Shown: positions 34,428 through 42,896, counted from the stretch's first letter. The stretch is 54,924 nucleotides of DNA from Blautia sp. (GCA_017515325.1 JAFWGA010000011.1:1-54924), one strand, 5' to 3'. The notes: a model not told the origin generated them from the letters alone. Made by a program: numbers and translations.

Positions 34428-36887
34428 TCAGTATACCGCATTCTCCATATATGTCAAAAAGATATTCCCCATTTTCTCGAAGAGCTCTTCGCTCTCCTCA
34501 TAACCATAGGCGTAGACCTCCCCTGTCTTGGTATTAATCAGCCATGTATTGAAGGGATCATACCCTACGATTACCACAGTTTCCGTCTGGGAAATACGGG
34601 CAATGATCGGCCTTCCTGTACTCACCTCATACAATACGCTGTCCAGCGTACAACCGGAAAGATCCAGGATAAAGCCCTCGTCTCCTGTTTCCTGTGCGAT
34701 CAGAGCCCTGTCTGTCGTCCCGGAGCGGATAACGGCGGGGATGTCCTCCACCGTAAGCTGGGTCTGAGTCTTTTTATTTCCCCTTTCCCAGACATACTGC
34801 TGCCACCGGTTCAGGACAACTCCCAGCTGGTTATCCGCGGCCTGTACCGCTCTTGCCGGGTCCAGATAGGTACCCATCATTCTTCCCTTGGCGTAGACGA
34901 AATACATATCCTGCTCTATGGACTGGGGCTGAAGCTGTATGGTACGATCCGTCGGCTTTTTCATCTTTGCATAGAGAACCAGGGGCATAGCCGGAAGGAT
35001 GTCATTGGTAAAAGCAAGGCGCACATTTGTCCCGGTACGGTCATCAGACTCCATCTCAATCGCAACCGTATCCTCCGCTCTTTTAATATTGTTCAGAATA
35101 ATATCTTTTTGAACAAACTGGTAGGCGTTCTGTGATTTCTGACAAAGGCTGAATTCCAGAAGCATGGGGGAAAGCTCATAGTCCGTGATATAGTGTCCGG
35201 CCTTGGGCGTGTATCTCTTTTTTTCATTTCCGTCAAAGTCCTCGAAGGAGATCGCAGTCAGGCCTTCCTTGACATGACCGTCCGTATCGCTGATGATATC
35301 ACCGGTATTCAGGATCCCCAAAATGGTATCTTCGTTCATAAAGCCCATCAGCCGCAGCTGCTTCCCTTCTTCCGGCATATGGGTCCGGGTCTTCATGGTC
35401 TCGAATTCGATCAGCCGGATCCCCCCTGCCTCCTCTCCGGTCTGAATCACCCAGGCGGCATAGGCATGGGACCGTGATACAGCGAACTCCGTGGGATTGA
35501 CTCCGTCCTCCACAATGGAAAAGCTTCCTTCTTCAATATTGATCTGATACAGCTTTCCGGCAAAGAGGATAAAGAGCCTTCCGTCCGTGCTGACGTAGGC
35601 AAGGGTTCCCAAATCCCTGCGCAGAAAGTCGTAGGATTCTGTGGATGGGATGAAGACCCTTTCCTCTATCACATTCCTGTCATTAAAGAAGTGATAGACA
35701 CAGACGCCGCTCATCCCCTCCCGCTCGCCGCGATTCATATACCCATAGACAACAAAGTCCACGTCCCCGTTGTCATAGACACGGGTGATCTGAATATCGT
35801 GTTCTGTCCGCAGGTCTCTGAAATCCGCTCCTACATCCCGGCGGAAAGTGAAGATACGGGTAAGCTTGCCATCCCCGGGTGAAAAGGACCATAGATCTCC
35901 TGCCTGGACAAAAACAGTGACCCCTGCTTCCTCACTGGTCACGTAATCCACGACACGGTCCCTGACCCCCAGGATCAGCCCCTGAGCTGTCATGCTGGAT
36001 GCGTCTGCCGTCAGGACCTGTTGCGCACTGCGGTTGAAATCCAACAGGTATATCTTCCCCTCATACATACGCAGGCGATAAAACTCTGTGACATTGTACA
36101 TCTCCTGGGTATTGTTCTCGTTCACTGCGTTCAGCATATACTCCATGGAAATACTGCAGGTCGTCTCATTGATATCCTTGATCACCGGTATTCCCCTGCT
36201 GTACATGCTGGGTGAGAGAAAGCCCCAGCTGATCTGACGCATGGTCGAATGAATATCGATATTGCTGAAATTGGTAAAATCGTTTGTCGCCGTTGTCTCC
36301 AGATAATCTACCAGTTCATCCGCCGTCTGTTTGTTCAGACATTTTTCCACGAAATTGCGGGTAAAACGAAGATAATTCACTGTGTTCAGATTCGCCCGTG
36401 ATATGATCCTGGTGTAATAATAGGCCGGACCGTGATCCGTCTCAAGGGTGATCTGCATGGAATACTCCTGGTTCACCCTGAGGTCACTGACGATCTCCAC
36501 CGTCGTGCGCAGATAGACATCCTCCTGTATCAGGGTTTTGATCTTTCGGTTCTCCAGAACTCTCAGACCATCCGGCGTGCGGATCTCATAGGCCAGGCTG
36601 GACACCTTCGTATCATAGGGGTTAATCAGAAAGGTAAGCTCCTTTTTGGTATCCAGGGGGGTGATACAGTCCCGGATGAATTCCGTCTGCATCGGCTGGG
36701 CATAGCCGCACATTCGGTTTGCAGCCTCTCCGTCAAACTCCAGCATCACCTCTGCCATCGTAGGAGCATTCATCGTCTGGCGGTCATCTGTAAAGGCACT
36801 GTTCTGCAGATAAGCCGTCATCGCCAGACTGATCACAAATACCAGGATAAGAACGATCCCCCTGCCGATCCATTTCCTCATCATCAA
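34428..36887 (-). CDS. large extracytoplasmic protein with propeller-like core and C39-like C-terminus
   Basis: 819 residues. An N-terminal membrane anchor (IVLILVFVISLAMTAYL, about 10-27) is followed by a long extracytoplasmic part with no cysteine-rich or sugar-binding motif that I recognise. The middle (about 290-560) has repeated beta strands such as DLWSFSPGDGKLTRIFTF, FILFAGKLYQINIEEG and ISDTDGHV, suggesting a beta-propeller. The last 80 residues resemble the C39_2 cysteine-peptidase fold (SGCTLDSVLYEVSTGRPIIA ... VVIVGYD ... TKTGEVY), but the position of the catalytic histidine is occupied by Glu/Thr, so it is probably inactive. It is the first gene upstream of galK-galT. No function is assigned. 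Confidence 0.75.
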   Translation of the reverse strand: MMMRKWIGRGIVLILVFVISLAMTAYLQNSAFTDDRQTMNAPTMAEVMLEFDGEAANRMCGYAQPMQTEFIRDCITPLDTKKELTFLINPYDTKVSSLAYEIRTPDGLRVLENRKIKTLIQEDVYLRTTVEIVSDLRVNQEYSMQITLETDHGPAYYYTRIISRANLNTVNYLRFTRNFVEKCLNKQTADELVDYLETTATNDFTNFSNIDIHSTMRQISWGFLSPSMYSRGIPVIKDINETTCSISMEYMLNAVNENNTQEMYNVTEFYRLRMYEGKIYLLDFNRSAQQVLTADASSMTAQGLILGVRDRVVDYVTSEEAGVTVFVQAGDLWSFSPGDGKLTRIFTFRRDVGADFRDLRTEHDIQITRVYDNGDVDFVVYGYMNRGEREGMSGVCVYHFFNDRNVIEERVFIPSTESYDFLRRDLGTLAYVSTDGRLFILFAGKLYQINIEEGSFSIVEDGVNPTEFAVSRSHAYAAWVIQTGEEAGGIRLIEFETMKTRTHMPEEGKQLRLMGFMNEDTILGILNTGDIISDTDGHVKEGLTAISFEDFDGNEKKRYTPKAGHYITDYELSPMLLEFSLCQKSQNAYQFVQKDIILNNIKRAEDTVAIEMESDDRTGTNVRLAFTNDILPAMPLVLYAKMKKPTDRTIQLQPQSIEQDMYFVYAKGRMMGTYLDPARAVQAADNQLGVVLNRWQQYVWERGNKKTQTQLTVEDIPAVIRSGTTDRALIAQETGDEGFILDLSGCTLDSVLYEVSTGRPIIARISQTETVVIVGYDPFNTWLINTKTGEVYAYGYEESEELFEKMGNIFLTYMENAVY

Positions 36888-36926
36888 TACTTCCTTTTTC
36901 CTCTTTTATCTTGTTATTCTTTCTGA

Positions 36927-36956
36927 TATAATACGCAAGATGAAGAAAAAAAGCAA
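36927..36956. promoter_or_regulatory. overlapping divergent promoters
   Basis: Minus strand: TTGCTT (36956-36951), 17 bp, TATTAT (36933-36928), driving the 819-residue protein and probably gal. Plus strand: TATAAT at 36927-36932 with a weak TTTTAT -35, driving the TSCPD/murG pair. The two -10 boxes occupy the same bases, so the promoters should exclude each other. Confidence 0.6.
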
Positions 36957-36983
36957 TGTCAAAAAAAGGAGGCACTGATAATT

Positions 36984-37232
36984 ATGACTTATAAACCAAC
37001 TGGTGTCTGTTCCCGTCAGATCGATTTCGATATCGACTCCGAAAAAAAGGTCCGCAATGTACGCTTTACAGGGGGCTGCTCCGGAAACACCCAGGGAATC
37101 GCCGCTCTGGTGGAAGGCATGGATGTCAATGAAGCGATCCGCCGCATGGACGGTATCCGCTGTGGTTTCAAAACCACCTCATGCCCGGATCAACTGGCTA
37201 AGGCCATGAAAGAAGCCCTGGTGTCACTATGA
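36984..37232 (+). CDS. TSCPD-domain protein (TIGR03905 type)
   Basis: 82 residues. The whole protein is a single TSCPD domain: CSRQIDFDIDSEKKVRNVRF, then GGCSGNTQGIAALVEG, and the C-terminal TTSCPDQLAKAM with its paired cysteines. The same domain is found at the C-terminus of some ribonucleotide reductases, where the cysteines are thought to bind metal or act in redox. The function of the free-standing form is unknown. AGGAGG lies 11 nt upstream. The stop overlaps the start of murG (ATGA), so the two are translated together. Confidence 0.88.
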   Translation: MTYKPTGVCSRQIDFDIDSEKKVRNVRFTGGCSGNTQGIAALVEGMDVNEAIRRMDGIRCGFKTTSCPDQLAKAMKEALVSL

Positions 37233-38302
37233 AGCGGATCATTCTCACCGGCGGCGGAACCGCAGGACACGTCACGCCCAATATCGCTATGATCCCCCGC
37301 CTTCAGGAGCTTGGCTATGATGTCGTTTATATCGGCTCCTATGACGGCATAGAAAAAAAACTGATCGAAGACATAGGAATCCCCTACTATGGGATTTCAT
37401 CCGGCAAGCTTCGCCGCTACTTCGATCTGAAGAATTTTACGGATCCCTTCCGTGTTCAGAAAGGATATCATGAGGCCATCAAGCTGATTCAGGAGCTTAA
37501 GCCCTCAGTGGTCTTCTCCAAGGGAGGCTTTGTCTGTGTTCCTGTTGTCGCCGCTGCCGGGAAAGCCGGCATTCCCGTGCTCATCCATGAATCGGACATG
37601 AGCCCCGGCCTGGCCAATAAGCTTTGCATCCGTTTTGCCAGGAAAATCTGCTGTAATTTTCCCGAAACGGTATCTTCCCTTCCCAAGGACAAGGCTGTCC
37701 TAACCGGAACGCCGATCCGAAGAGAACTTCTGAAGGGAGATGCCCAGAGTGGGAGGCAGCTGTGCGGCTTTTCCGACGATAAGCCGGTTCTTTTGGTCAT
37801 GGGCGGAAGTCAGGGCTCGGCAGCAGTGAACGCTTGTATCCGGGAAGCCCTTCCTGAGCTTTTGTGTGATTTTCAGGTTGTTCACCTCTGCGGAAAAGGT
37901 AAGCTCGATGAAGAGCTGAACGGAACAGAGGGTTATAGACAGTTTGAATACATACAGGATGAGCTTCCGGATCTTTTTGCCATGGCAGACCTGGTGGTTT
38001 CCCGGGCAGGAGCCAACGCCATCTGTGAGCTCCTGGCATTGGCCAAACCCAATCTTCTGATCCCCCTTTCCGCCCAGGCCAGCAGAGGCGACCAGATCCT
38101 CAATGCCCGTTCTTTCGAGAAACAAGGCTATTCCTGTGTCCTCGAGGAGGAGGAAATTACCTCTGCTCTTCTTGTGCAGCAAATCCGCCAGCTTTACGAA
38201 GAGAGGAAACGCTACACGGCACAGATGCTGCAAGGGCCGCATTTCGACTCCATTGAGGCCATCGTAAGCCTGATTGAAGCCTGCTGTGTCAATACGGATT
38301 GA
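37229..38302 (+). CDS. murG: UDP-GlcNAc: undecaprenyl-PP-MurNAc-pentapeptide GlcNAc transferase
   Basis: 357 residues. It catalyses the last cytoplasmic step of lipid II synthesis. The N-terminal GGGTAGHVTPN loop (8-18), the IHESDMSPGLANKLC segment, the GGSQGSAAVN loop opening the second Rossmann domain and the SRAGANAICELLALAKPNLL donor-binding region are all as expected. It overlaps the TSCPD gene by 4 nt rather than lying in a dcw cluster, which is typical for some clostridia. Confidence 0.97.
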   Translation: MKRIILTGGGTAGHVTPNIAMIPRLQELGYDVVYIGSYDGIEKKLIEDIGIPYYGISSGKLRRYFDLKNFTDPFRVQKGYHEAIKLIQELKPSVVFSKGGFVCVPVVAAAGKAGIPVLIHESDMSPGLANKLCIRFARKICCNFPETVSSLPKDKAVLTGTPIRRELLKGDAQSGRQLCGFSDDKPVLLVMGGSQGSAAVNACIREALPELLCDFQVVHLCGKGKLDEELNGTEGYRQFEYIQDELPDLFAMADLVVSRAGANAICELLALAKPNLLIPLSAQASRGDQILNARSFEKQGYSCVLEEEEITSALLVQQIRQLYEERKRYTAQMLQGPHFDSIEAIVSLIEACCVNTD

Positions 38303-38358
38303 TATAGCCGCCTGTTTATTTCCAAAGGTTGGCTTATTCATATCGGATAGAGAAGGAG

Positions 38359-38394
38359 ATAGCCGCCCATCACCGATCGGTGATGGGCGGCTAT
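38359..38394. repeat. 36-nt perfect palindrome between murG and the HIT gene
   Basis: The sequence from ATAGCCGCCCATCACC to GGCGGCTAT equals its own reverse complement over all 36 positions. A second ATAGCCGCC at 38304-38312 is a direct copy of the left arm and could compete for the right arm. No T-tract follows on either strand. It lies between convergent genes, so it may still help end transcription. Confidence 0.9.
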
Positions 38395-38438
38395 GCCATC
38401 TGCCTCACTCTACACTATAAATGATGTACATGATACCC

Positions 38439-38840
38439 TCAAGAGAACAGCTTCATGATCTCCTCTTTATCTTCCTGCTTCAGCTCTGCATGATGCCATT
38501 CTATGCCTATGTCCTGTCCCTCATATCGGGGAATCAGGTGCATATGGAAATGAAAAACAGTCTGGCCGGCGCTTTGGCCATTGTTCTGAATAATATTCAT
38601 CCCGTCGCATTTTAAGCCTTCGCTCAGCTTTCGGGCTATTTTTTTTGCCAGGATGAAAGCCTTGCCTGCCAGCTCATCATCCAGCTCGTAAATATTTGCC
38701 GCGTGGCTCTTGGGCAAAATCAAAGTATGTCCCTTGGATGCCGGTCCTACGTCCAGGATAACCCGGAAGTCATCATCCTGAAAGAGTGTTGCTGAAGGAA
38801 TCTCCCCATTGGCTATCTTACAGAAAATACAATCAGACAT
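38439..38840 (-). CDS. HIT-family protein (Hint-like nucleotide hydrolase)
   Basis: 133 residues. The histidine triad is HFHMH (97-101) followed by LIPRY, and the N-terminal CIFCKIANGEIPS contains a CxxC that binds zinc in some members. Family members hydrolyse adenosine phosphoramidates or related mixed anhydrides. GGAGGAG lies just before the ATG. It is convergent with murG and follows the rhomboid gene with a gap of 140 nt that can form a GGCAGA/TCTGCC hairpin. Confidence 0.92.
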   Translation of the reverse strand: MSDCIFCKIANGEIPSATLFQDDDFRVILDVGPASKGHTLILPKSHAANIYELDDELAGKAFILAKKIARKLSEGLKCDGMNIIQNNGQSAGQTVFHFHMHLIPRYEGQDIGIEWHHAELKQEDKEEIMKLFS

Positions 38841-38980
38841 CGTTTTCTCCTCCTGAAATACTGTGTTTTATCCGTTGATACGGCAGAAGGCCCGCTCCTT
38901 CATCTTCCATGATAGTCTGCCTTCCGCTGACCGCCTGTGCTGTCACATGCTCAGATCACAGCCAGTGCGAACGTCTCAGT

Positions 38981-39595
38981 TCAATCATTCCTTTTCCGGA
39001 CCCTACGTTTGCGGCAAAGGAAAAGTGCCAGCAAAAAGCCGCACACCAGGCCGCCCACATGGGCGGCGTTATCCACACCGGTGGAGGCAAAACCCAGATA
39101 CAAAGACATGGCTGCCATTACCAGCACCTGCCTGGAAGAAAGATCCTGCACGTGGCCATGATCCCGCAGCAAAATAAAGACCGCGGCACCCATCAGGGAA
39201 AAGACCGCCCCCGAAGCGCCGGCTGAAACGGCATATTGTTCTGTCCTCAGTTCATAGGCCAGGGAAACCAGGTTCCCCCCAGTCCCGCCCAGAAGGTACA
39301 CCAGGGCAAAGGGCAGATGCCCCATCAAGGGTTCAAGCCTGGTTCCAAGGACCAGCAAAACCAGCATATTATTGAGAAGATGCTCCATTCCGAAATGAAG
39401 GAACATACTGGCAAAGATCCGATACCACTGACCATCCTCTATGATCCAGGGAGTATAACAGGCACCAAACTCCAAGAGATGCTCCCCACTTGTGGAGGGA
39501 CCAAGGAAATCAACAAACAGAAATATGGCTATGGTAATCCCTGTCAACGTAACCGTTACCGGCCATTGTTTCAGCCATTTTTTCAGATAATCCAT
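38981..39595 (-). CDS. rhomboid-family intramembrane serine protease
   Basis: 204 residues with six membrane helices. The catalytic dyad is visible as Ser128 in SAGASGAVFSLMG and His179 in NAAHVGGLVCGF, and the helix-2 histidine/asparagine region reads MEHLLNNMLVLLVLG (70-84). Rhomboids cleave membrane-spanning substrates within the bilayer; the target here is unknown. The gene lies 70 nt downstream of tRNA-Arg on the same strand and may be read from the tRNA promoter. Confidence 0.92.
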   Translation of the reverse strand: MDYLKKWLKQWPVTVTLTGITIAIFLFVDFLGPSTSGEHLLEFGACYTPWIIEDGQWYRIFASMFLHFGMEHLLNNMLVLLVLGTRLEPLMGHLPFALVYLLGGTGGNLVSLAYELRTEQYAVSAGASGAVFSLMGAAVFILLRDHGHVQDLSSRQVLVMAAMSLYLGFASTGVDNAAHVGGLVCGFLLALFLCRKRRVRKRND

Positions 39596-39664
39596 ACCTT
39601 ATTTATCCATATAACAAAGTAAGGCCACAGCAATACAAAATCTGTATGGCTGTGGCCCAAGCAG

Positions 39665-39738
39665 CGTGCGTTAGAGGATTCGAACCCCCGACCTTTTGGT
39701 CCGTAGCCAAACGCTCTATCCAGCTGAGCTAAACGCAC
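39665..39738 (-). tRNA. tRNA-Arg (anticodon ACG)
   Basis: Read on the minus strand: acceptor GTGCGTT pairs with AACGCAC, the D-arm is GCTCAGCTGGATAGAGC, the anticodon stem-loop is TTTGG-CTACGGA-CCAAA giving ACG, and the T-arm is GTCGGGGGTTCGAATCC-like. The discriminator base is G and no CCA is encoded. It carries its own promoter. Confidence 0.95.
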
Positions 39739-39784
39739 ATAGTTCTTACAAGCGATGTATTCAACCTCGCTCGCAACGAAAATG

Positions 39785-39813
39785 ATTATAAGGCATGCGT
39801 ATGGGAAAGTCAA
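39785..39813 (-). promoter_or_regulatory. tRNA-Arg promoter
   Basis: On the minus strand TTGACT (39813-39808), a 17-bp spacer and TATAAT (39790-39785), about 45 nt before the tRNA. Confidence 0.85.
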
Positions 39814-39858
39814 GAGTTTTTTTTATTTTTCTCTGTTTTTGTTACTTGCCCGCCCTCA

Positions 39859-39888
39859 TTGACTTTTTCCCGTAAAATAGCTTATGAT
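39859..39888 (+). promoter_or_regulatory. promoter of the 241-residue membrane protein gene
   Basis: TTGACT (39859-39864), an 18-bp spacer and TATGAT (39883-39888), divergent from the tRNA-Arg promoter. Confidence 0.6.
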
Positions 39889-39931
39889 AAGAAACAAACA
39901 TATGTCTGCATTTAGAGGAGGAGCTTTTGAT

Positions 39932-40657
39932 ATGAGAATCACGATGGAGGGGTACGATCCTGATCCTGTGGAAAAACCGGATCCTAATGTAAAGCATGAA
40001 TCCGATCTTACCAGTGAAGAACGAAGGGAACTGGCCAGAAAACAGTGGAAATCCATGACCGCCCAAGAAAAGCGGCAATACTTCTGGGATTATTATAAAT
40101 GGACAATTCCTGCTGCCGCTCTGATCATCTTTCTTATTTTTACCTTTACCGAAATTTATCAGCGATCGAAGCTGGTTCAGCTGATGTCAATCGCCATGAT
40201 GGATGTTCCTGTCGGTGCAGAAAAGGAGAAGGCGCAGTTTTCTGATGATCTGCTGACTTTTCTGGGAAGCGGAGCCCAGAACGAAACCATCGATATCGAT
40301 TCTTCCCTACAGTCCGGAAACTCCAGCTCAGCTGTCATGAAACTGACAGTCATCATTGCCGCCCATACAACGGATCTTCTGGTCTGCAATGAAGAAACAT
40401 ACCAGAGTCTCGCCGCGGAAGAAGCCTTCTGGGACTGGAATGATATCTTAGGTGAAGAGAAAGCGGCTTACTCTGACTATCTTTCCCCGGAAGGATGGTT
40501 AGACCTATCCCTTTGCCCCCGCTGGAATTCCTATGCTATGACCTACTACAGTCCGGTTTACGCCGGTCTGCTGATCAGCTCTGACAAAACCGATATGGCC
40601 CGTGGCTTTGCCCGATTTGTCACCATGACTGAAAAGGAAGGGGAAAAGGTCGAATAA
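39932..40657 (+). CDS. single-pass membrane protein of unknown function
   Basis: 241 residues with the start at 39932, where GAGGAGGAG lies 9 nt upstream; the longer frame from 39884 would begin inside the -10 box. A hydrophilic cytoplasmic N-terminus (about 1-60) rich in charged residues contains SEERRELARKQWKSMTAQEK. One helix follows (TIPAAALIIFLIFTFTEIY), and then an extracytoplasmic domain of about 160 residues with no motif I recognise. The domain has a substrate-binding-protein flavour (AAHTTDLLVCNEETYQSLA), similar to proteins seen beside transporters, but this is weak. It is convergent with the phosphoesterase gene, 17 nt apart. Confidence 0.75.
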   Translation: MRITMEGYDPDPVEKPDPNVKHESDLTSEERRELARKQWKSMTAQEKRQYFWDYYKWTIPAAALIIFLIFTFTEIYQRSKLVQLMSIAMMDVPVGAEKEKAQFSDDLLTFLGSGAQNETIDIDSSLQSGNSSSAVMKLTVIIAAHTTDLLVCNEETYQSLAAEEAFWDWNDILGEEKAAYSDYLSPEGWLDLSLCPRWNSYAMTYYSPVYAGLLISSDKTDMARGFARFVTMTEKEGEKVE

Positions 40658-40674
40658 CAGCTCCTGCCACACTT

Positions 40675-41412
40675 CTACAACAGCCTGAGCGGCTGAAATT
40701 TCAAAAAGTCCGATGACACCAGACGGTACTCGATGCCTTCCACCTCCCCGTGAAAGCTGTCGTAGTACCGTTTCTGTCCATGGCAATGGGAATAAATCAC
40801 CTGTTCCGCCCCATATTCTGCGGCCATACGAGTAAAACAGCTCTCCTGCTCCCCTATGGAGGTAGGCGGATAATGGAGAAACATGATGAATTTCCGGTAT
40901 CCCTCCTGGGAAGCCTTTTCAAAGGAGCTCCTCAGTCTCTCCTCTTCTCTGTCCCGTATCTTCACAAAATGTTCCCAGCTATCCTTTCCTTCAAAGCATA
41001 TCCCCTTTGTGCCTACCAGGGCATAGTCCTCATAACTGAAAAAATTGTTCTGAAGAAAAGACAGGCTTCCTTTAAACCTTTGGTTCAACCGGTCTGTTTT
41101 CCCGACGTCCCAAAACATATCATGATTTCCCCGCAAAAGAATTTTTCTTCCCGGCAACGCCTGGATGAATTCAAAATCCTTTTCCCCTTCCTCAAGGTTT
41201 TTACACCAGGAATGGTCGCCGGTGATCATCACGGTGTCTTCCAGCCTGATTCTTCTTTTCCAGATCCGCTCAATCCGGTCTACGTGGTTCCTCCAGACCG
41301 GATCAAAGACATCCATAGGCTTGTATAGCTCATAATGCTTTCTGCGGAACAGAAAAGCAGTTTTTTCCCTCATGATAGATAAATGAAGATCACCAATCGC
41401 ATATAGAGCCAT
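40675..41412 (-). CDS. calcineurin-like metallophosphoesterase
   Basis: 245 residues. Metal-binding motifs in order are GDLHLS (7-12), VMITGDHSW (where the usual GD-x-x-x is GDHSW), LLRGNHDMFW, and the C-terminal IYSHCHGQKRY. This matches the family of predicted phosphohydrolases related to YkuE/UDP-diacylglucosamine-like enzymes, but the substrate is unknown. GGAGGAGG precedes the ATG. The transcript appears to start at 41633 or so, giving a leader of more than 200 nt formed by the structured element at 41454-41638. Confidence 0.88.
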   Translation of the reverse strand: MALYAIGDLHLSIMREKTAFLFRRKHYELYKPMDVFDPVWRNHVDRIERIWKRRIRLEDTVMITGDHSWCKNLEEGEKDFEFIQALPGRKILLRGNHDMFWDVGKTDRLNQRFKGSLSFLQNNFFSYEDYALVGTKGICFEGKDSWEHFVKIRDREEERLRSSFEKASQEGYRKFIMFLHYPPTSIGEQESCFTRMAAEYGAEQVIYSHCHGQKRYYDSFHGEVEGIEYRLVSSDFLKFQPLRLL

Positions 41413-41453
41413 AAACTCTCTCCTCCTCCAGGATGTCGATTTTGAGTCATTGC

Positions 41454-41638
41454 TTTATCGTATCTGCGTTCCCCAGGCCCCCGTTCCACCCAGCCGGCTT
41501 GGCCGTTGCTGAAGGCGTACCGTCGGCAGGTATTCAGCCCCCACTTCATGTTCCTATTGGACAGTGCAATAAAGACTCGCTCTTACCGACAAGTAAGCTT
41601 GACACGGGGACTTTTTTGTACTGGAATCATACGATAAA
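41454..41638 (-). ncRNA. candidate structured RNA (leader or independent small RNA)
   Basis: The ends pair as a perfect 10-bp stem (TTTATCGTAT 41454-41463 with ATACGATAAA 41629-41638). Inside, CCCCGT (41479-41484) pairs with ACGGGG (41604-41609), GCTGAA (41508-41513) with TTCAGC (41533-41538), TACC with GGTA within that, and CTTAC (41582-41586) with GTAAG (41593-41597). A promoter places the start of the minus-strand transcript within a few bases of the closing stem. The shape, a closing stem, long arm and internal bubble of about 185 nt, recalls 6S RNA, but I cannot match conserved 6S sequence. It could instead be the cis-acting leader of the phosphoesterase gene. Confidence 0.5.
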
Positions 41639-41639
41639 C

Positions 41640-41669
41640 AGTATAAACGAACGAAAGCTTCTATGGCAA
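41640..41669 (-). promoter_or_regulatory. promoter of the structured RNA / phosphoesterase
   Basis: On the minus strand TTGCCA (41669-41664), an 18-bp spacer and TATACT (41645-41640). Transcription would begin near 41632-41635, at the base of the closing stem. Confidence 0.6.
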
Positions 41670-41813
41670 GCAAGAATTCTGTAAATAATCTGTAAAGAAG
41701 CAAAGATAAGAGTTCATTTTAGAGCACTGGGGCCTTACCTCTAACAGTTTTTTTTCAGAACGCGGCAATTGCGGACTACCTGTCTAAGCAGCCCCAAAAG
41801 ACTTCTTTATCAA

Positions 41814-41842
41814 TTGACAGAAGGATACCAAGATGTTATATT
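41814..41842 (+). promoter_or_regulatory. deoC promoter
   Basis: TTGACA (41814-41819), a 17-bp spacer and TATATT (41837-41842). The leader of about 115 nt contains CTCACCTTACAAGTGAG, a short inverted repeat, and a second ACCTTAC copy, possible operator sequences. Confidence 0.75.
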
Positions 41843-41965
41843 AAATGTATATATTTTACTCACCTTACAAGTGAGAGAAGCTAACTATAGAAAAACGTGT
41901 GACCTTACGGTTACCCAAAATCTGTTGTTTCTTATGGAGATAAATATTCAGGGGGTATTATTTTT

Positions 41966-42619
41966 ATGGAAATGAAAGAGATACTTGCAAAATGCGACCA
42001 TACTCTGCTGGCTGTTGACGCTACATGGGATCAAATCCGCAGCATCTGCGATGACGGCATGGCCTTTGAAACAGCTTCTGTCTGTATTCCTCCCAGCTTT
42101 GTCAAACAGGCAAAGGAATATGTCGGCGACCGGCTGAAGATCTGTACCGTTATCGGCTTTCCCAACGGATATTGCACAACGCCGGTTAAAGTCTTTGAAA
42201 CCAAGGATGCCGTTGAGAACGGTGCTGACGAGATTGACATGGTCATAAACATCGGGCTGTTAAAGGAGAAAAAATATGACCTTGTCCTGGATGAGATTCG
42301 CCAGATCCGCGCCGCATGTGAAGGCCTTATCTTAAAGGTCATCATCGAAACCTGTCTGCTGACCGATGAAGAGATCGAAAAAATGTGCGAGCTGGTCATC
42401 AGTGCCAAGGCCGATTATATCAAAACCAGCACAGGCTTTTCCAAAGAAGGAGCCACCTTCCATGCAGTTGAGCTGATGAAAAAGGGCGTCGGCGACAAAG
42501 CTAAGGTTAAGGCAGCCGGCGGTATCTCCTCTATCGAAGACGCAAAGCGCTTCATAGAGCTTGGTGCAGACAGGCTCGGAACCAGTCGTATTGTAAAGAT
42601 CTGTAAAGAAGCAAAATGA
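41966..42619 (+). CDS. deoC: deoxyribose-phosphate aldolase
   Basis: 217 residues, class I aldolase. It cleaves 2-deoxyribose-5-phosphate into acetaldehyde and glyceraldehyde-3-phosphate when nucleosides are catabolised. The Schiff-base lysine is K153 in YIKTSTGFS, with the supporting lysine in [10 protein letters not shown] (K124) and the phosphate-binding VKAAGGISS segment. A GGGGG ribosome binding site lies about 10 nt before the ATG. No deoR, deoB or nucleoside phosphorylase is adjacent. A DUF1294 gene follows after 10 nt. Confidence 0.95.
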   Translation: MEMKEILAKCDHTLLAVDATWDQIRSICDDGMAFETASVCIPPSFVKQAKEYVGDRLKICTVIGFPNGYCTTPVKVFETKDAVENGADEIDMVINIGLLKEKKYDLVLDEIRQIRAACEGLILKVIIETCLLTDEEIEKMCELVISAKADYIKTSTGFSKEGATFHAVELMKKGVGDKAKVKAAGGISSIEDAKRFIELGADRLGTSRIVKICKEAK

Positions 42620-42629
42620 GGAAGAAAAA

Positions 42630-42896
42630 ATGAAAAAGCTTCTTATGCTCTATGCCATACTCAGTATAGCAGCATTTCTGATCTATGGCTTTGACAAATT
42701 GCAGGCCAGAAAACGACGCTGGCGGGTTCCCGAGCCATTCCTGCTGGGAATTGCCGGTATAGGCGGTGCTCCCGGCGCATTCCTTGCTATGGAGCTTTTC
42801 CATCATAAGACACGACACATGAATTTCCGCATTCTTGTTCCGTTGTTTATCTTGATTCATGCCGGACTGATCTTCTATTTTGGATATCTGCGTTGA
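42630..42896 (+). CDS. DUF1294-family membrane protein
   Basis: 88 residues with three hydrophobic segments and the family core FDKLQARKRRWRVPEPFLLG, GGAPGAFLAMELFHHKTRH and a final helix. The function of this family is unknown. It shares a transcript with deoC (10-nt gap) and precedes a good terminator. Confidence 0.85.
   Translation: MKKLLMLYAILSIAAFLIYGFDKLQARKRRWRVPEPFLLGIAGIGGAPGAFLAMELFHHKTRHMNFRILVPLFILIHAGLIFYFGYLR

Larger units (their letters stand above)
41413..41965. other. divergent 553-nt non-coding region
   Basis: Between the phosphoesterase (minus) and deoC (plus). It contains the structured element at 41454-41638, the minus-strand promoter at 41640-41669, a stretch from 41670 to 41810 in which I see only the palindrome GCAATTGC and a T-tract near 41749-41756, and the deoC promoter and leader. 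Short frames across it lack ribosome binding sites. Confidence 0.6.
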
